A DNA stretch of 29,895 nt, taken from Sphingopyxis macrogoltabida (lineage in GTDB: Bacteria > Pseudomonadota > Alphaproteobacteria > Sphingomonadales > Sphingomonadaceae). Of this stretch, positions 23,710 to 29,895 are shown in pieces. Position numbers and translations under genes: made by a program. Every line of letters begins with the position of its first letter. Position 1 is the first letter of the stretch. The notes under the pieces are model-generated. The model did not search any database. It was not told where the DNA came from and worked only from the letters and a program-made list of their open reading frames with translations. The stretch spans positions 1 to 29,895 of the forward strand of contig QFPJ01000045.1 in NCBI GenBank assembly GCA_003241685.1, read 5' to 3'.

Positions 23710-24966
23710 TCACCAGCGTTTTTCGAATTTGTTGCGAAGGTAGATTGCGAGCGCGTTCATCGACAGCAGCACGACGAGCAGCACGATGATCGCGGCGGAC
23801 GTCTTCTCGACAAAGCCGCGGTCGACCTCGTCCGACCACAGGAAGATCTGCATCGGCAGCACGGTCGAGGGCGAACAGACGCCGCCCGGCACGTCGCCGA
23901 TGAAGGCGCGCATCCCGACGAGCAGCAGGGGGGCGGTTTCGCCCAGCGCGCGCGCCATGCCGATGATCGTGCCGGTCAGGATGCCGGGCAGCGCCAGCGG
24001 CAGGACATGGTGGAACACCACCTGCACCGGGCTGGCCCCGACGCCCAGCGCGGCGTCGCGGATCGATGGCGGCACCGCCTTGATCGCGTTGCGGCTGGCG
24101 ATGACGATCACCGGCATCGTCATCAGCGCCAGCGTCAGGCCGCCGACCAGCGCGCTCGCCTGACAAATGCCGAACCAGTTGATGAACACCGCGAGCGCGA
24201 GCAGGCCGAAGATGATCGAGGGAACCGCCGCCAGATTGTTGATCGACACTTCGATCAGGTCAGTCCAGCGGTTCTTCGGCGCATATTCCTCCAGGTACAG
24301 CGCGGCGAGCACGCCGGTCGGAAAGGCGATCAGAAAGGCGATGAAGATCGTCAGCACCGACCCCTTGAGCGCGCCCCAGATGCCGGCGACCGCGGGATCG
24401 GTCGCATCGGCGTTGCGGAAAAAGGGCCAGTGGATGCCGGTGGACAGCTTGCCGTCCTTTTCCAGCGCCGCGACCTTTGCGCTGAGTTCGCCTTTCGCGC
24501 CTTCCTTGGCGGCGATGTCGACGGCGCTCGATGCGGGCAGTTCGAAAACGGTCCGGTCGCCGAGCAGGTCGGGATCGTCCTTGATCGCGGTGCGGACTTC
24601 CTTCCAGGCATTTTCGCTGATCAGATCCGATCCGCCATCGCCCAGCGCCTCGTCGGCGGCAAAGGCGACGATGTCCGGCAGGCCCGAATTGGCGATCATC
24701 TGATCGGCATCGGGGTCGGACAGGCGCGCGGTGTCGATCGTCAGCGGCATCGCCTTGAAATCGATCGGCACCGCGACATGGGTGTAGGTGAAGCCGCGCG
24801 CGCCATTGCCGACCATGACGAACAGCAGGAAGGCGAGGAAGGCGCCGGACAGCAGCACGGCGCCCAGCCCGAACAGCCGGAAGCGGCGCTCGGCGGCGTA
24901 GCGGCCCGCGATGCGCTTCTGCATCGCGGCGCCTTTCCAGTCGGTGGGGGCGGTCTGCCTATTCAT
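23710..24966 (-). CDS. pstA: Phosphate ABC transporter permease PstA
   Basis: A 418-residue inner-membrane permease, longer than the roughly 280-300 residues of E. coli PstA. The first helix (FGLGAVLLSGAFLAFLLFVMVG) is followed by an inserted, probably periplasmic region of about 140 residues (from about VAVPIDFKAMPL to HWPFFRNADATDP) before the conserved permease core. The core shows GVLAALYLEEYAP, INNLAAVPSIIFGLLAL, IRDAALGVGASPVQVVFHHVLPLALPGILTGTIIGMARALGETAPLL (EAA loop) and a final NALAIYLRNKFEKRW. This extended form is usual in alphaproteobacteria. ATG 24966 overlaps the pstC stop by 8 bp. Confidence 0.95.
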   Translation of the reverse strand: MNRQTAPTDWKGAAMQKRIAGRYAAERRFRLFGLGAVLLSGAFLAFLLFVMVGNGARGFTYTHVAVPIDFKAMPLTIDTARLSDPDADQMIANSGLPDIVAFAADEALGDGGSDLISENAWKEVRTAIKDDPDLLGDRTVFELPASSAVDIAAKEGAKGELSAKVAALEKDGKLSTGIHWPFFRNADATDPAVAGIWGALKGSVLTIFIAFLIAFPTGVLAALYLEEYAPKNRWTDLIEVSINNLAAVPSIIFGLLALAVFINWFGICQASALVGGLTLALMTMPVIVIASRNAIKAVPPSIRDAALGVGASPVQVVFHHVLPLALPGILTGTIIGMARALGETAPLLLVGMRAFIGDVPGGVCSPSTVLPMQIFLWSDEVDRGFVEKTSAAIIVLLVVLLSMNALAIYLRNKFEKRW

Positions 24967-26335
24967 ACGCTTCCCGATATTTCTTGACGATGCGCAGCGC
25001 GACGATGTTCAGGAGCAGCGTCACGATGAACAGGACCAGGCCCAGCGCAAAGGCGGCGAGCGTCTTGGCGCTGTCGAATTCCTGGTCGCCGGTCAGCAGC
25101 TTGACGATCTGCGCCGTTACCGTGGTGACGCTGGCAAAGGGGTTGGCGGTCAGGTTGGCGGACAGGCCGGCGGCCATCACGACGATCATCGTCTCGCCGA
25201 TCGCGCGGCTGACCGCCAGCAGGATGCCGCCCATCACGCCGGGCAGGGCGGCGGGGATCAGCACCTGGCGAATCGTTTCGTTCGGCGTCGCGCCCAGCGC
25301 GAGCGATCCGTCGCGCATCGCCTGCGGCACGGCGTTGATGCTGTCGTCGGCCATCGACGACACGAAGGGGATGATCATCACGCCCATGACGATGCCGGCC
25401 GCCAGCGCGCTTTCGGTCGATGCGTTGGGGATGCCGATCATCACCGCGAATTCGCGCAGCGCGGGCGCGACGGTCAGCGCGGCGAAATAGCCATATACCA
25501 CCGTCGGCACGCCGGCGAGAATCTCCAGCAGCGGCTTCACCCATTTCCGCACCGCCGGCGCGGCATATTGGGTCAGATAGACTGCGGTCATCATGCCGAT
25601 CGGGATTGCGACGATCATCGCGATGATCGCGCCGATCAGCACCGTGCCCCAGAACAGCGGAATGCCGCCGAAGGTGTCCTTTACCGGCGCCCCGCTCTGC
25701 GGGTTCCAGTGGGTGCCGAACAGCAGTTCGGCGGGCGAAACAAGCTGGAAGAAGCGGATCGATTCGAACAGCAGCGACAGCACGATGCCGAAGGTGGTCA
25801 GGATCGCGACCAGCGACGCGAGCAGCAGGGTCGCCATGACGATCCGTTCGACGCGCGTTCGCGCGCGGAAATCGGGCCGGATCCGCGTGAAGGCATATAG
25901 GCCGCCGGCCAGCGCCAGCGCCAGCATCGCGGCGATGCCGATCCAGGCATAATGATGCGTCGCGTCGGCATAAGGCTGGACCAGCGGCGCGGCGGCGGGG
26001 ATGCGTACCGCGGCCTGGCGGCCCTGCGCGACGCTGCGCGCGTCGGACAGGATCGCGCTGCGTTCGAAACCGAAGGCGGGCAGGCTTTGCGCCGCTTCGT
26101 CCGCCAGCACCTGATTGGTGATGAGACCGGGCGAAACGCTGGCCCACACGGCAAGGAAAATGGCGGCGGGCGCGAACAGCCACAGCGCGACGTACCAGCC
26201 GTGATATTGCGGACGCGAATGCAGCTTGGCACCCGCGCGGCCCGCGAGCAGCGCCGAACGCGCGCGACCGGCAAGCCAGCCGATCAGCGCGAGGCCTCCG
26301 ATCAGGAGTAACAGGGCGGCGGCATTGAAGGTCAC
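24959..26335 (-). CDS. pstC: Phosphate ABC transporter permease PstC
   Basis: A 458-residue permease, again longer than E. coli PstC because of an N-terminal extension with extra membrane segments (ALLLLIGGLALIGWLAG and WYVALWLFAPAAIFLAVWA) and a periplasmic stretch. The core has GIPLFWGTVLIGAIIAMIVAIPIG, LEILAGVPTVVYGYFAAL, the EAA loop SLALGATPNETIRQVLIPAALPGVMGGILLAVSRAIGETM and the final IVALRIVKKYREAYE. The start is GTG at 26335. It is separated from pstS by about 170 bp holding a terminator and a REP-like element, so pstCAB-phoU-phoB is probably expressed at a lower level than pstS. Confidence 0.94.
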   Translation of the reverse strand: MTFNAAALLLLIGGLALIGWLAGRARSALLAGRAGAKLHSRPQYHGWYVALWLFAPAAIFLAVWASVSPGLITNQVLADEAAQSLPAFGFERSAILSDARSVAQGRQAAVRIPAAAPLVQPYADATHHYAWIGIAAMLALALAGGLYAFTRIRPDFRARTRVERIVMATLLLASLVAILTTFGIVLSLLFESIRFFQLVSPAELLFGTHWNPQSGAPVKDTFGGIPLFWGTVLIGAIIAMIVAIPIGMMTAVYLTQYAAPAVRKWVKPLLEILAGVPTVVYGYFAALTVAPALREFAVMIGIPNASTESALAAGIVMGVMIIPFVSSMADDSINAVPQAMRDGSLALGATPNETIRQVLIPAALPGVMGGILLAVSRAIGETMIVVMAAGLSANLTANPFASVTTVTAQIVKLLTGDQEFDSAKTLAAFALGLVLFIVTLLLNIVALRIVKKYREAYE

Positions 26336-26357
26336 GTGTTTCTCTTCAAATCATTCC

Positions 26358-26450
26358 CGTCATTGGGGGCGAAGCGAAGCAATCTCCAGCGGGCGTACTG
26401 CCGTGCCGATGGCTGGGGATTGCCGTGTCGCTGCGCTCCTCGCGATGACG
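26358..26450. repeat. REP/BIME-like inverted repeat between pstC and pstS
   Basis: The left arm starts CGTCATTGGGGGCGAAGCG and continues AAGCAATCTCCAGC; the right arm on the other strand starts CGTCATCGCGAGGAGCGCAG and continues CGACACGGCAATCCCCAGCC. These are imperfect inverted copies with a central spacer. The wording CGTCATxGCGAGGAGCG...GCAATCC is a widespread intergenic repeat in sphingomonads and other alphaproteobacteria (from memory, not searched). Confidence 0.65.
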
Positions 26451-26453
26451 ATC

Positions 26454-26494
26454 AAAAAAGGCGGTGGCCGGCCGGGCGAACCCGCCCGGCCACC
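26454..26494 (-). terminator. Rho-independent terminator after pstS
   Basis: On the minus strand GGTGGCCGG pairs with CCGGCCACC (9 bp, outer arms at 26486-26494 and 26463-26471). An inner CGGG-TTCG-CCCG stem is closed by a UUCG tetraloop, and a six-T run follows after GCC (A run at 26454-26459 on the plus strand). It starts 14 bp after the pstS stop, so most transcripts should end before pstC. Confidence 0.88.
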
Positions 26495-26507
26495 AGCGGG
26501 GGAAAGC

Positions 26508-27569
26508 CTAATTCAGTTCCGAACCATTGAGCGGCGTCATGCCCTTGGCATTGGCGGCCGCCTTGTCGGCGACATCCTTCGGCGCGACGATCAGGCCCTT
26601 GGGGGCAAGATAACCGCCCTCGGCGCCGCCCTTCAGAAATTCGGCGACATATTCGGCCAGGCCGGGAATGACGCCGACATGCGCCTTCTTCACATAGATG
26701 AAGAGCGGGCGCGAACCGGGGTAGCTGCCGTCGGCGATCGCGGCATAGGTCGGGGCAACGCCCTGCACCGGCACCGCCTTGATCTTGTCCTTGTTGGCAT
26801 CAAGATAGCTGAAGCCGAAGATGCCGAGGCTGGTCGGGTTCTTGTCGAGCTTGGAGATGATCAAATTGTCATTCTCGCCCTGCTCGACGTAGAAGGGGGC
26901 GCCGCGCAACGCGGTGCAGACCGCCTCATGCTTGTCCTTGTCGCTGTCCTTCAGCGCCTTCATCTCGGCATTGGCGTCGCAGCCCTTGGCGAGGATCAAT
27001 TCCTTGAACGCGTCATAGGTGCCGCTGGTCGACGGCGGGCCGAAGACCGAAATGGCGACCGCGGGCAGCGCCGGGTTGACGTCTTTCCATGTCTTGGCGG
27101 TGTTGGGCTTGCCATAGGGGTTCGCGGCGAGCGCCTTGTACACATCCTCTTCCGACAGGGCGAAGCCGGGGCCGCGCTGCGCTTCGCCCAGCGCGATGCC
27201 GTCGATGCCGACCTGGATTTCGACGATGTCCTTGACGCCATTGGCGTTGCAGGTGTCGAATTCCTTCTTCTTCATCCGGCGCGAGGCGTTGATGATGTCG
27301 GGGGTTTCGCCGCCGACGCCCTGGCAAAAGCGTTCGAAACCGCCGCCGGTGCCGGTCGAATCGATCTTCGGTGTCTTGTTGCCGGTCGCCTCGGCGAATT
27401 TCTCGCCGACGGTGGTGGCAAAGGGATAGACGGTCGACGAACCGACGGCGCTGATATAATCGCGCGCGCCGCCACCCTGCGAAGCCTGATCCTGACAGGC
27501 GGACAGCGCCAGCGCGGCGGTCGCGGCACAGGCGGCGCCAAGGAGGCGGGGGGCGAATTTCTTGACCAT
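26508..27569 (-). CDS. pstS: Phosphate-binding lipoprotein PstS
   Basis: A 353-residue periplasmic substrate-binding protein. The signal peptide ends in a lipobox LSAC (22-25), so Cys25 should be lipidated and the protein membrane-anchored, unlike free E. coli PstS. Phosphate-binding loops are visible: VGSSTVYPF, STGTGGGFERFCQG, ASRRMKKKE and STSGTYDAF. ATG 27569 (MVKKFAPRLL) is chosen over 27611 because it opens the signal peptide and follows AGGATGAG. Two Pho-box-like sites lie 83-121 bp upstream and a strong terminator follows. Confidence 0.95.
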   Translation of the reverse strand: MVKKFAPRLLGAACAATAALALSACQDQASQGGGARDYISAVGSSTVYPFATTVGEKFAEATGNKTPKIDSTGTGGGFERFCQGVGGETPDIINASRRMKKKEFDTCNANGVKDIVEIQVGIDGIALGEAQRGPGFALSEEDVYKALAANPYGKPNTAKTWKDVNPALPAVAISVFGPPSTSGTYDAFKELILAKGCDANAEMKALKDSDKDKHEAVCTALRGAPFYVEQGENDNLIISKLDKNPTSLGIFGFSYLDANKDKIKAVPVQGVAPTYAAIADGSYPGSRPLFIYVKKAHVGVIPGLAEYVAEFLKGGAEGGYLAPKGLIVAPKDVADKAAANAKGMTPLNGSELN

Positions 27570-27651
27570 GGACTCATCCTGCCGGGGGCCGTTACCGAAC
27601 CAAGCCGCCACCCCCGCGGGCGACTCGCTGGCTCGCCTTTGGGGGAGTTAT

Positions 27652-27669
27652 ATGACGCGTTTGTGACAT
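27652..27669 (-). promoter_or_regulatory. Pho box upstream of pstS
   Basis: On the minus strand, in the direction of pstS, ATGTCAC-AAAC-GCGTCAT has the 7+4+7 structure of a PhoB site (consensus CTGTCAT-A/T4-CTGTCAT). It ends 82 bp before the pstS start codon, which fits PhoB activation. Confidence 0.7.
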
Positions 27670-27672
27670 ATT

Positions 27673-27690
27673 CTGTCATATAAGCGTCAT
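27673..27690 (+). promoter_or_regulatory. Second Pho box, opposite orientation
   Basis: CTGTCAT-ATAA-GCGTCAT on the plus strand has a perfect consensus first heptamer and a good second one. It is 3 bp from the other site, facing away from pstS. No gene that it could serve lies directly downstream on the plus strand; it may strengthen PhoB binding at pstS. Confidence 0.65.
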
Positions 27691-27775
27691 GGATGCCGGC
27701 TCTGCCGGAATGGCCGCCGGTCCCGCCCGGGCCCGCCGCCGCTGATGATGGAGCTGATGCGGCGTTTACGCCAGA

Positions 27776-27799
27776 TTGGTGACCCCTACGGGAGGGGTC
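27776..27799 (-). repeat. tRNA 3'-end fragment, possible attachment-site remnant
   Basis: The minus strand reads TCCCGTAGGGGTCACCA (27793-27777), which equals the last part of the T-arm, the 3' acceptor strand, the discriminator base and CCA of a tRNA, as I recall it of alphaproteobacterial tRNA-Glu. Directly before it stands GACCCCT, so GACCCCT-CCCGT-AGGGGTC-ACCA folds as an acceptor-stem-like hairpin. Tyrosine recombinases often target tRNA 3' ends, and a dead one lies 280 bp away. The tRNA identity is from memory. Confidence 0.45.
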
Positions 27800-27855
27800 G
27801 GATGGGTTACAAGCCCACGGTTTTCCGTCATTTTCTGCGACGTGAGACGACGCAT

Positions 27856-27892
27856 GTGTACTCAGTGGGTGTACTCACGATCGTGAGCACAC
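27856..27892. repeat. GTGTACTCA direct repeats with near-perfect palindrome
   Basis: GTGTACTCA occurs at 27856-27864 and 27869-27877, and TGAGCACAC (one base from its reverse complement) at 27884-27892. The core CTCACGATCGTGAG (27874-27887) is a perfect palindrome, extended to 24 bp with a single mismatched pair. This could be an operator or recombinase arm/core sites of the lost element. Confidence 0.6.
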
Positions 27893-28081
27893 TGTCGCGA
27901 TAGCCGTTGATGAGGTGATCTGTAAAGGCTGCTTTGCGCCCCAATCCCGGTCATTCAGCGCCTTGCTTGGCTTTCCCAAGAGCAGTCGTTGAAGGAACGA
28001 TGGCAAGGTCCGGTTTCGCGCGACGCATGGCAGGTCCTGTCCGTTCTACTTCGTGGCCACTCTCGGCCATGGAGAAGCATC

Positions 28082-28660
28082 ATGACCTATTCACACCTTG
28101 ACCCATCCATGCAAAACCGTGCGGTATGGAATGCCGGTAAGACGGTCGGCACAAAGCGGCCCCTGACCCAGAAGCAAATTTAGGCGATCCGTTTCTTCCT
28201 TGATCGCGAAGAGCGACTGCGGGATCGGGCACTGTTCGACCTCGCAATCGACAGCAAGCTCCGCGGCTGTGATCTGGTGAAGTTGAAGATAGGTGATCTC
28301 CTGGCCGGGTCGGAAATCCGAAACCGCGCGATGGTGATCCAGCAGAAAACCGGTCGGCCAGTGCAGTTCGAGATCACGGCTGACGCTCGCAGTAGCCTTG
28401 CTGCATGGCTCCAGCGACGTAGAGGTACAGCTGCCGACTATGTGTTTCCAAGCAGGTTCGACCATGGGCGGCCAATGAGCACGCGGCAATATGCCCGGCT
28501 TGTCGACGAATGGGTGACTGCGATCGGCTTACGCCGCGAGGATTATGGCACGCACTCGATGCGGCGGACAAAGGCCGCCATGATCTACAGAGCGACTGGC
28601 AACTTGCGCGCGGTGCAGATTTTGTTGGGACACAGCAAGATTGAAAATACTGTACGTTTT
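28082..28660 (+). pseudogene. Tyrosine recombinase/integrase remnant
   Basis: From ATG 28082 (GGAG 8 bases ahead) the frame reads MTYSHLDPSMQ, then LTQKQI, an amber stop at 28181-28183, then AIRFFLDREERLRDRALF and DLAIDSKLRGCDLVKLKIGD in the same frame. Relatives as I know them have Trp at the stop, so one base change (TGG to TAG) explains it. The catalytic Arg (KLRGCDL), Lys (QQKTGRP), HxxR (THSMRR) and GH (LLGHSKI) regions survive. Similarity ends at ENTVRF (28658-28660), where the nucleophile Tyr of the usual ENTVRYLG should be; unrelated sequence follows. So it has an internal stop and lacks the active-site tyrosine and C-terminus. Confidence 0.82.
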
Positions 28661-28755
28661 TGCCAGCGCGTAACCGGGCCCTTTCGACATGATCTGCCAA
28701 CCGAAAACGCCTTGGTAGAAGTCCTGCAAAGCGCCAATGTCCGGGCCGCAAACCC
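28661..28755 (-). pseudogene. VOC/glyoxalase-family N-terminal fragment, inverted
   Basis: The minus strand translates to GVCGPDIGALQDFYQGVFG then WQIMSKGPGYALA. This is the first beta-alpha-beta part of a vicinal-oxygen-chelate protein (typical GPDxxALxxFYxxVFGW). It starts without an initiation region and ends at the junction with the recombinase remnant. The matching C-terminal half lies next to it on the opposite strand (28758-28961). Confidence 0.6.
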
Positions 28756-28757
28756 CC

Positions 28758-28961
28758 GCAGGCACGGCCAACGGCGCCCTCAACGAGGCAGAAGAGGCCA
28801 AGGTTACCATCGGAATTGTGGTGGCCGATATCGAGGCAGCGCTCGGCGAGGCTGTGAAGCATGGGGGTTCGGTGACGATGCCAGTGGTGGACAATGGCTG
28901 AGTGAGGAAAGCAACGCTCGCTGACCCGGCCGGAAACCAGATCACAGTCATCCAGTCTTGA
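28758..28961 (+). pseudogene. VOC/glyoxalase-family C-terminal fragment
   Basis: The plus strand reads AGTANGALNEAEEAKVTIG, IVVADIEAALGEAVKHGG, SVTMPVVDNG, an opal stop at 28899-28901, then VRKATLADPAGNQITVIQS and the natural end. This is the second half of a VOC-fold protein. A Trp is expected at the stop (DNGW), so a TGG to TGA change is likely. It overlaps the start of the ArsR-type gene by 4 bp, as in an operon. Confidence 0.65.
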
Positions 28962-29248
28962 CGCTGCCTGACGAGGAACTGGACGAATTGCTGCGTGCGC
29001 TGTCGCACCGCGAGCGGCGCATGTTCCTGCGCCTGTGCTGGGACGAGCCGGTCGCGGCGGGCGATCTGGCGGAGCGCTCGACCCTGTCACTTGCTACGGT
29101 TTCGGAACATCTCAAGGTTCTGCGAAAGACGGGGTTGTTGACCCTGGAGAAGGATGGGCGGTATTGGCGCTACAAGGCCGATCCCATCCGCATCGAGGCT
29201 GTGCGCGCATCGCTCACGCACTTGAGGGGAAGGGTGCATGGGACGTGA
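28958..29248 (+). CDS. ArsR-family transcriptional regulator
   Basis: A 96-residue winged-helix protein: LLRALSHRERRMFLRLCWD, then DLAERSTLSLATVSEHLKVLRKTGLLTLEKDGRYWRYKADP. The recognition helix (LATVSEHLKVLRKTGLL) and wing (EKDGRYWRY) are typical of ArsR/SmtB proteins. The metal-binding ELCVCDL motif is absent and there is one cysteine only, so it is not a classical arsenic or cadmium sensor. The start is TTG 28958, overlapping the VOC fragment's stop; no better initiation codon is seen before the HTH. ArsR-type regulators of this kind are often encoded with VOC or SRPBCC proteins. The next gene overlaps its end by 11 bp. Confidence 0.8.
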   Translation: MTLPDEELDELLRALSHRERRMFLRLCWDEPVAAGDLAERSTLSLATVSEHLKVLRKTGLLTLEKDGRYWRYKADPIRIEAVRASLTHLRGRVHGT

Positions 29249-29834
29249 AACGGTTGCCGTAGCGCATTGGCGCGGCGAAGTTGCTGAAGTGAAGGCGCTT
29301 CTGGAATCGCAGGAGATTATCCTGCGGGGCACCATCCGGGCGCGCATGGCGCGCAGCGGCATCGCAAACGTGGCGGTTGATGGCGAGGTTCTCACCCTGC
29401 TCTCGGACGGCGAACCACTCGTGCTTGGGCTTGGTGCGAAAGAAGCGGCGAAATGGCGCGACACCTTGGCCAAGCCGCCGCCAAGCCTTGCGAGCAAGCT
29501 TGGCATTGGCGAAGGCCGGCCCGCCTTTGTGATGGGCACTGGCGACGATATTGCTCTGGCCGATGCGCTCGAGGGGGCGCGCTGTGCCACGACCGCAGAG
29601 GCCGGAGTGCTGCTGGCGATCCTTGCCACCGAAGCCGATCTGATGTCCGCTTACGCTGTGGCGGAGCAAAATCCGCAGCTCATGTTGTGGTGCGTATACC
29701 CGAAAGGAAAGGGCGCGGCCTATGGCGACACCGCGATCCGCAACTTCTTGCGCCAGCGTGGCTATGTGGACAGCAAGAGCTGCGCGGTTTCTCCCGAGGG
29801 CTCTGTTGCAAAGATTGGCGGCAGTCAGAGGTAG
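29238..29834 (+). CDS. Unknown protein, C-terminus replaced by IS6100 sequence
   Basis: A 198-codon ORF overlapping the ArsR-type gene, so probably co-transcribed. I do not recognise the whole protein. Its latter half (LMSAYAVAEQNPQLMLWCVY, then GDTAIRNFLRQRGYVDSKSCAVS) resembles short uncharacterised DUF3052-like proteins that follow ArsR-type genes. The N-terminal 70 residues contain IILRGTIRARMARSGIANV and LTLLSDGEPLVLGLGAKEA. The IS6100 end begins at 29799, so the last 10 or so residues (SVAKIGGSQR) come from the insertion sequence. The native C-terminus, probably only a short beta-strand, is lost. Confidence 0.65.
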   Translation: MGRETVAVAHWRGEVAEVKALLESQEIILRGTIRARMARSGIANVAVDGEVLTLLSDGEPLVLGLGAKEAAKWRDTLAKPPPSLASKLGIGEGRPAFVMGTGDDIALADALEGARCATTAEAGVLLAILATEADLMSAYAVAEQNPQLMLWCVYPKGKGAAYGDTAIRNFLRQRGYVDSKSCAVSPEGSVAKIGGSQR

Positions 29835-29895
29835 GCTGTCGCTCTGCGCCGATCAGGCGGCTGCTGCGAAATGGTGGTTGAGCATGCCCATGGCC
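29799..29895. mobile_element. IS6100 (IS6 family), one end, runs off the window
   Basis: The terminal inverted repeat GGCTCTGTTGCAAA stands at 29799-29812, followed by GATTGGCGGCAGTCAGAGG and the transposase 3' end on the minus strand. Both match the IS6100 end as I know it. Only 97 bp are present. The other end and any 8-bp target duplication lie outside. Confidence 0.88.
29853..29895 (-). CDS. tnpA: IS6100 transposase, C-terminal fragment
   Basis: On the minus strand the final codons read AMGMLNHHFAAAA followed by TGA (complement at 29853-29855), which is the C-terminus of the IS6100 DDE transposase. The rest of the gene lies beyond the window, so it is partial because of the window edge. 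Transposase and truncated gene face each other. Confidence 0.85.
   Translation of the reverse strand, partial: AMGMLNHHFAAAA

Larger units (their letters stand above)
27700..28081. other. Non-coding boundary between pst locus and accessory region
   Basis: I see no convincing gene in these 380 bases. They hold a small GGCGT-TT-ACGCC hairpin (27761-27772), a tRNA-3'-end-like fragment (27776-27799), an anticodon-arm-like stem-loop just after it, a GTGTACTCA repeat/palindrome cluster (27856-27892), and the leader of the recombinase pseudogene. Composition and content change here from core genome to mobile-element remains. Confidence 0.6.

Noticed and set aside
27777..27850. A complete tRNA gene on the minus strand (CCA end plus an anticodon-like arm with UGU).
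   Set aside because: No D-arm, T-loop or 5' acceptor strand can be placed in the right order; the only complement to the acceptor end lies directly beside it. Kept only as a remnant.
27856..27892. CRISPR repeat unit.
   Set aside because: Only two short direct copies at 13-bp spacing, no regular spacers and no cas genes.
28529..29008. A minus-strand gene across the VOC region and the ArsR-type start.
   Set aside because: Only the segment around 28661-28755 has protein-family character; the rest is antisense to the VOC C-terminal fragment and to the ArsR-type gene.

Overview
The window reads as chromosome of a high-GC alphaproteobacterium of the Sphingomonadales (Sphingopyxis/Sphingomonas type). 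The protein families support this: two TonB-dependent receptors with sphingomonad-style N-termini, a spinster-like MFS carrier, a Tat-exported oligopeptidase B-like peptidase, and PstA/PstC with long N-terminal extensions. At the right edge there is a mobile-element scrap ending in IS6100, an insertion sequence common in sphingomonads. This placement is an inference from protein character; no database was searched.

Layout. (1) 151-412: rpmG (ribosomal protein L33) and its terminator. (2) 432-3897: an AraC-type regulator divergent from three overlapping genes (HSL-type esterase, PaiB-like FMN-binding protein, acetylpolyamine amidohydrolase/HDAC-like enzyme), which looks like a small polyamine/amide detoxification operon. 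(3) 3950-8609: a TonB-dependent receptor divergent from a Tat-exported prolyl oligopeptidase, plausibly a peptide uptake/processing pair. (4) 8606-21471: the most interesting block, apparently one catabolic locus. It holds a class III CoA-transferase, an HMG-CoA-lyase-family lyase, an isochorismatase-fold amidohydrolase, two tandem polysaccharide-deacetylase/PuuE-like proteins, a GntR/UTRA regulator, a LeuCD-like hydro-lyase preceded by a tiny coupled ORF, a second TonB receptor, a bicupin, an AllA-like protein and an MFS carrier. A conserved 22-24 bp element (ATTTG-N14-CAA) occurs once between the CoA-transferase and lyase genes and twice in tandem upstream of the LeuCD-like genes, tying the two halves together. 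(5) 21479-27690: phosphate regulon genes on the minus strand in the order pstS, terminator, pstC, pstA, pstB, phoU, phoB, with two Pho-box-like sites upstream of pstS. (6) 27700-29895: an eroded accessory region with a fragment matching a tRNA 3' end, a palindrome cluster, a dead tyrosine recombinase, a scrambled VOC-family gene, an ArsR-type regulator, and an unknown gene cut by IS6100, which runs off the window.

How the genes may work together. In block 4 the enzyme set fits a route from a cyclic imide of the maleimide type: ring opening by the PuuE/imidase-like pair, half-amide hydrolysis by the isochorismatase-fold enzyme, hydration of the resulting substituted maleate by the LeuCD-like enzyme, CoA activation by the CaiB-type transferase, and cleavage by the lyase to an acyl-CoA plus a 2-oxoacid. 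The last three steps parallel citraconate to (R)-citramalate to (R)-citramalyl-CoA to acetyl-CoA plus pyruvate. This is a hypothesis; the individual family assignments are much firmer than the pathway.
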